A stretch of DNA of 64,000 nt, from NCBI GenBank assembly GCA_934085825.1, contig CAKOHR010000001.1:310001-374000 (forward strand), read 5' to 3'. The stretch is from an uncultured Bacilli bacterium. GTDB taxonomy: Bacteria > Bacillota_I > Bacilli_A > RF39 > UBA660. Each line of letters starts with the position of its first letter. Position 1 is the stretch's first letter. The translations under genes and the position numbers were made by a program. Shown here piece after piece: positions 62,395 to 64,000 of the stretch. The notes below the pieces were generated by a model. It saw only the letters and a program-made list of their open reading frames with translations. It searched no databases and had not been told where the DNA came from.

Positions 62395-62625
62395 TCTACG
62401 ATGATGTTCAAAATTTGTTACTAACTTTTGCTATCGCCACTGCCTTGCCTACAAGCACCGCAGACGCGGCAGCCCTCTTTGTTCTATCAAAGCCTACCTC
62501 TTCCTTCTCACTCCAGCTAAATTTTGCGTGGCCCATCTAGCACGCGGACGCGCTATGGCAATGTCCTAAAGCACTAGTTTATTACCCTTACCTACGGACA
62601 GTTTTTATAAATTAAAAATTATAGC
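62395..62625 (-). ncRNA. GC-rich, highly folded unidentified RNA
   Basis: About 230 nt, far richer in G+C than all surroundings and with no coding frame. Read on the minus strand it makes consecutive hairpins: TGTCC/GGACA (enclosing TAAGG/CTTTA), GCGTG/CACGC, a two-part helix GGTAG/CTGCC with CTTTG/CAAAG, CCGC-GTCT-GCGG, and CTTG-TAGG-CAAG. Several pairs are G-U only in this orientation, which supports the minus strand. A TATAAT lies just upstream (complement of about 62615-62620). I could not match it to RNase P, tmRNA, SRP RNA or a riboswitch by eye. Confidence 0.6.
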
Positions 62626-62717
62626 TATTATGTTATATCAAATCATTCTAAAACCCTTTAAAAATGGCAACTCTAATGTTAAAATAATAATATACAAAAA
62701 AATAAAAAGGAGTTGCC

Positions 62718-63907
62718 ATGAATAAATTATATAACACTCAAGAGAAAATTACAAATGAAATTCGTGAATTTTTAAAAATTAATATTCCAAACTTGCGAAA
62801 AACTCAATTAAATATCATTCCAGAAATTTTATTTGGAATGATTGCTTCTGAATCTGTTGTATCTACAGATATAGCAAAATGTCTAAAAAATGAATTTTCT
62901 TATGTTCAGTTAGAATAAGTTCAAAGAAGAATTCATAAATTTTTTAATAATGAATTATTTGATCATGAAGATTTCTATAATTCTTTAATCATTTCTGTTA
63001 TTTCTAAATACAAGATAAAACACAAAGATAAAAGAATTCATATAACTTTTGACCATATGTTTTCTCATTATAATTATGTTACTCTCATGTTCACTATGAG
63101 AGTTGGAAAACAAGGTATTCCCATTTGGTTTAAGTCCTTTAAACAAGAATATACTAATAAAGATGTATCACTTGAAAAAGGTGGTACCATTGCCTTTAAT
63201 GAAACTTTAATCATTAAATGAATTAAGCGCGTTTCTGCCTTATTCGGTGGAAAATTTGACTTAATTTTCCTAGCTGACCGATGGTTTAATTCTGAAAATA
63301 TATTAAAGACTATTGCATCTTTAGGTCATACTTACTGCGTAAGACTTAAGAAAAACATTAAGATTTTTTTTATGACAAAAAGGAAGAACATAAAATCTGG
63401 AAATGGCTTTATGACTTACCATCACACAAATATCATGCTATTGTTCATAAAGATATTGAACTATATGATTCAAAATATAAAACAAATATTGTAATTAGCA
63501 AATATTTAAATACTAAAGATCCTTGGATAATTGTAACTAACAAAGATGTTGAACATGCTATTCAAAATTATTCTCATAGGTTTGGTTCAATTGAATGTGT
63601 TTTTAAAAATCAAAAAAGTAATGGACTTTATTTAGAAGCTATTAACAACGCAAGTGAAAAAGCATACAATACTATGTACACTATGGCTTGTACTGTTGTT
63701 CTTTTTCTAACAATTATTGGGGCAGATTATTCTAAAAATACTAAATGTTATAAAAATGAAAAAATAGTTACACATAAAGTGTATAAAAATAAAGGAAAAG
63801 TAAGAGTTATGTCATTATTCAAAATTGGTTTAACACTATTTCATCGAGCCATAAACTCAACCAAATATATTAGATTACCAATAAAATTTATTCTATATGA
63901 CATATAA
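62718..63907 (+). pseudogene. IS4-like transposase, broken
   Basis: Reads MNKLYNTQEKITNEIREFLK with a good AAGGAG ribosome site. After 66 codons there is a TAA (62916), then homology continues (FDHMFSHYNYVTLMFTMRVGKQGIPIWFKSF, FLADRWFNSENILKTI). An in-frame TGA follows at about 63219 and a frameshift near 63370, then YSHRFGSIECVFKNQKSNG to the end at 63907. The DDE-like D of LADRWF and the R-x-x-x-E region are visible. Different family from the insertion sequence at 9505. Inverted repeats were not found; the element may run past the window. Confidence 0.75.
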
Positions 63908-64000
63908 GGTTTTAGCTTTGACATTTCTATCAGTTTCTATAATAACATTTATATAACATTTTAACTATAAAATATATATGACATTTTATATTGACATTTA

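Noticed and set aside
1..64000. Alternative genetic code with TGA as Trp
   Set aside because: TGA ends aspS, rarA and the SDR gene exactly at ATGA overlaps with the next gene, and ends tcdA and the ZIP gene; in-frame TGA is seen only in broken genes, and Trp is written TGG.
1..64000. CRISPR array, tRNA or rRNA genes
   Set aside because: No regularly spaced direct repeats and no T-arm/acceptor pattern of a tRNA were found on either strand by reading.

Overview
This is an AT-rich chromosomal segment of a low-GC Bacilli-type bacterium, most likely an uncultured gut-type lineage of the RF39/Mollicutes-like kind (inference). The evidence is PolC plus DnaE, HrcA/CIRCE, a T-box leader, GatCAB, ylbJ/ylbL/ylbM homologues and a tcdA-gpsA-rarA block. 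The code is standard: TGA ends genes in ATGA overlaps at aspS/gatC, rarA/gpsA and SDR/ynbB. No tRNA, rRNA or CRISPR array was seen.

Left part (1-7970): SpoVB/MurJ-like flippase, a long RelA/SpoT enzyme with an apparently broken hydrolase site, dtd, gtrA, tmcAL (ylbM), a hotdog thioesterase, miaA and a membrane phosphodiester glycosidase.

Accessory region (8000-15150): two near-twin secreted surface proteins flank a decayed insertion sequence. They are followed by the tail of a tyrosine recombinase, a broken third surface-protein domain and three prepilin-like genes. One prepilin ends in the same C-terminal domain signature as the surface proteins. The twins share 908 bp of almost identical promoter plus 5' coding DNA and then diverge in patches. 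A third, short member sits at 39307 beside a divergent Arc-like ribbon-helix-helix gene too short to be noticed easily. All three surface genes share an upstream block at the same distance from the start codon, which suggests one regulon.

Middle (15136-29085): ylbJ, a PDZ/Lon-like protease (ylbL), comEA-comEC for DNA uptake, holA, and dnaE directly followed by polC. The prepilins and comEA/comEC point to natural transformation, although the pilus motor is outside the window.

Translation block (29179-38944): a divergent AspRS, four poorly known genes, then an Asn-type T-box controlling a second, canonical AspRS with gatCAB. This fits transamidation-based Asn-tRNA (and Gln-tRNA) synthesis.

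Right part (39307-62341): HerA-like ATPase, cell-wall glucosaminidase, a possible 6S-like RNA before tcdA, gpsA, rarA, xerD, a 38-residue basic protein, a class I amidotransferase, a ZIP transporter, a membrane glycosyltransferase, and the heat-shock operon hrcA-grpE-dnaK with tldD-pmbA inserted before dnaJ under a double CIRCE. Then come an orphan gene, ynbB with an SDR, and a DUF4176 gene. The window ends with a GC-rich, well-folded, unidentified RNA candidate (about 62395-62625) and a broken transposase.
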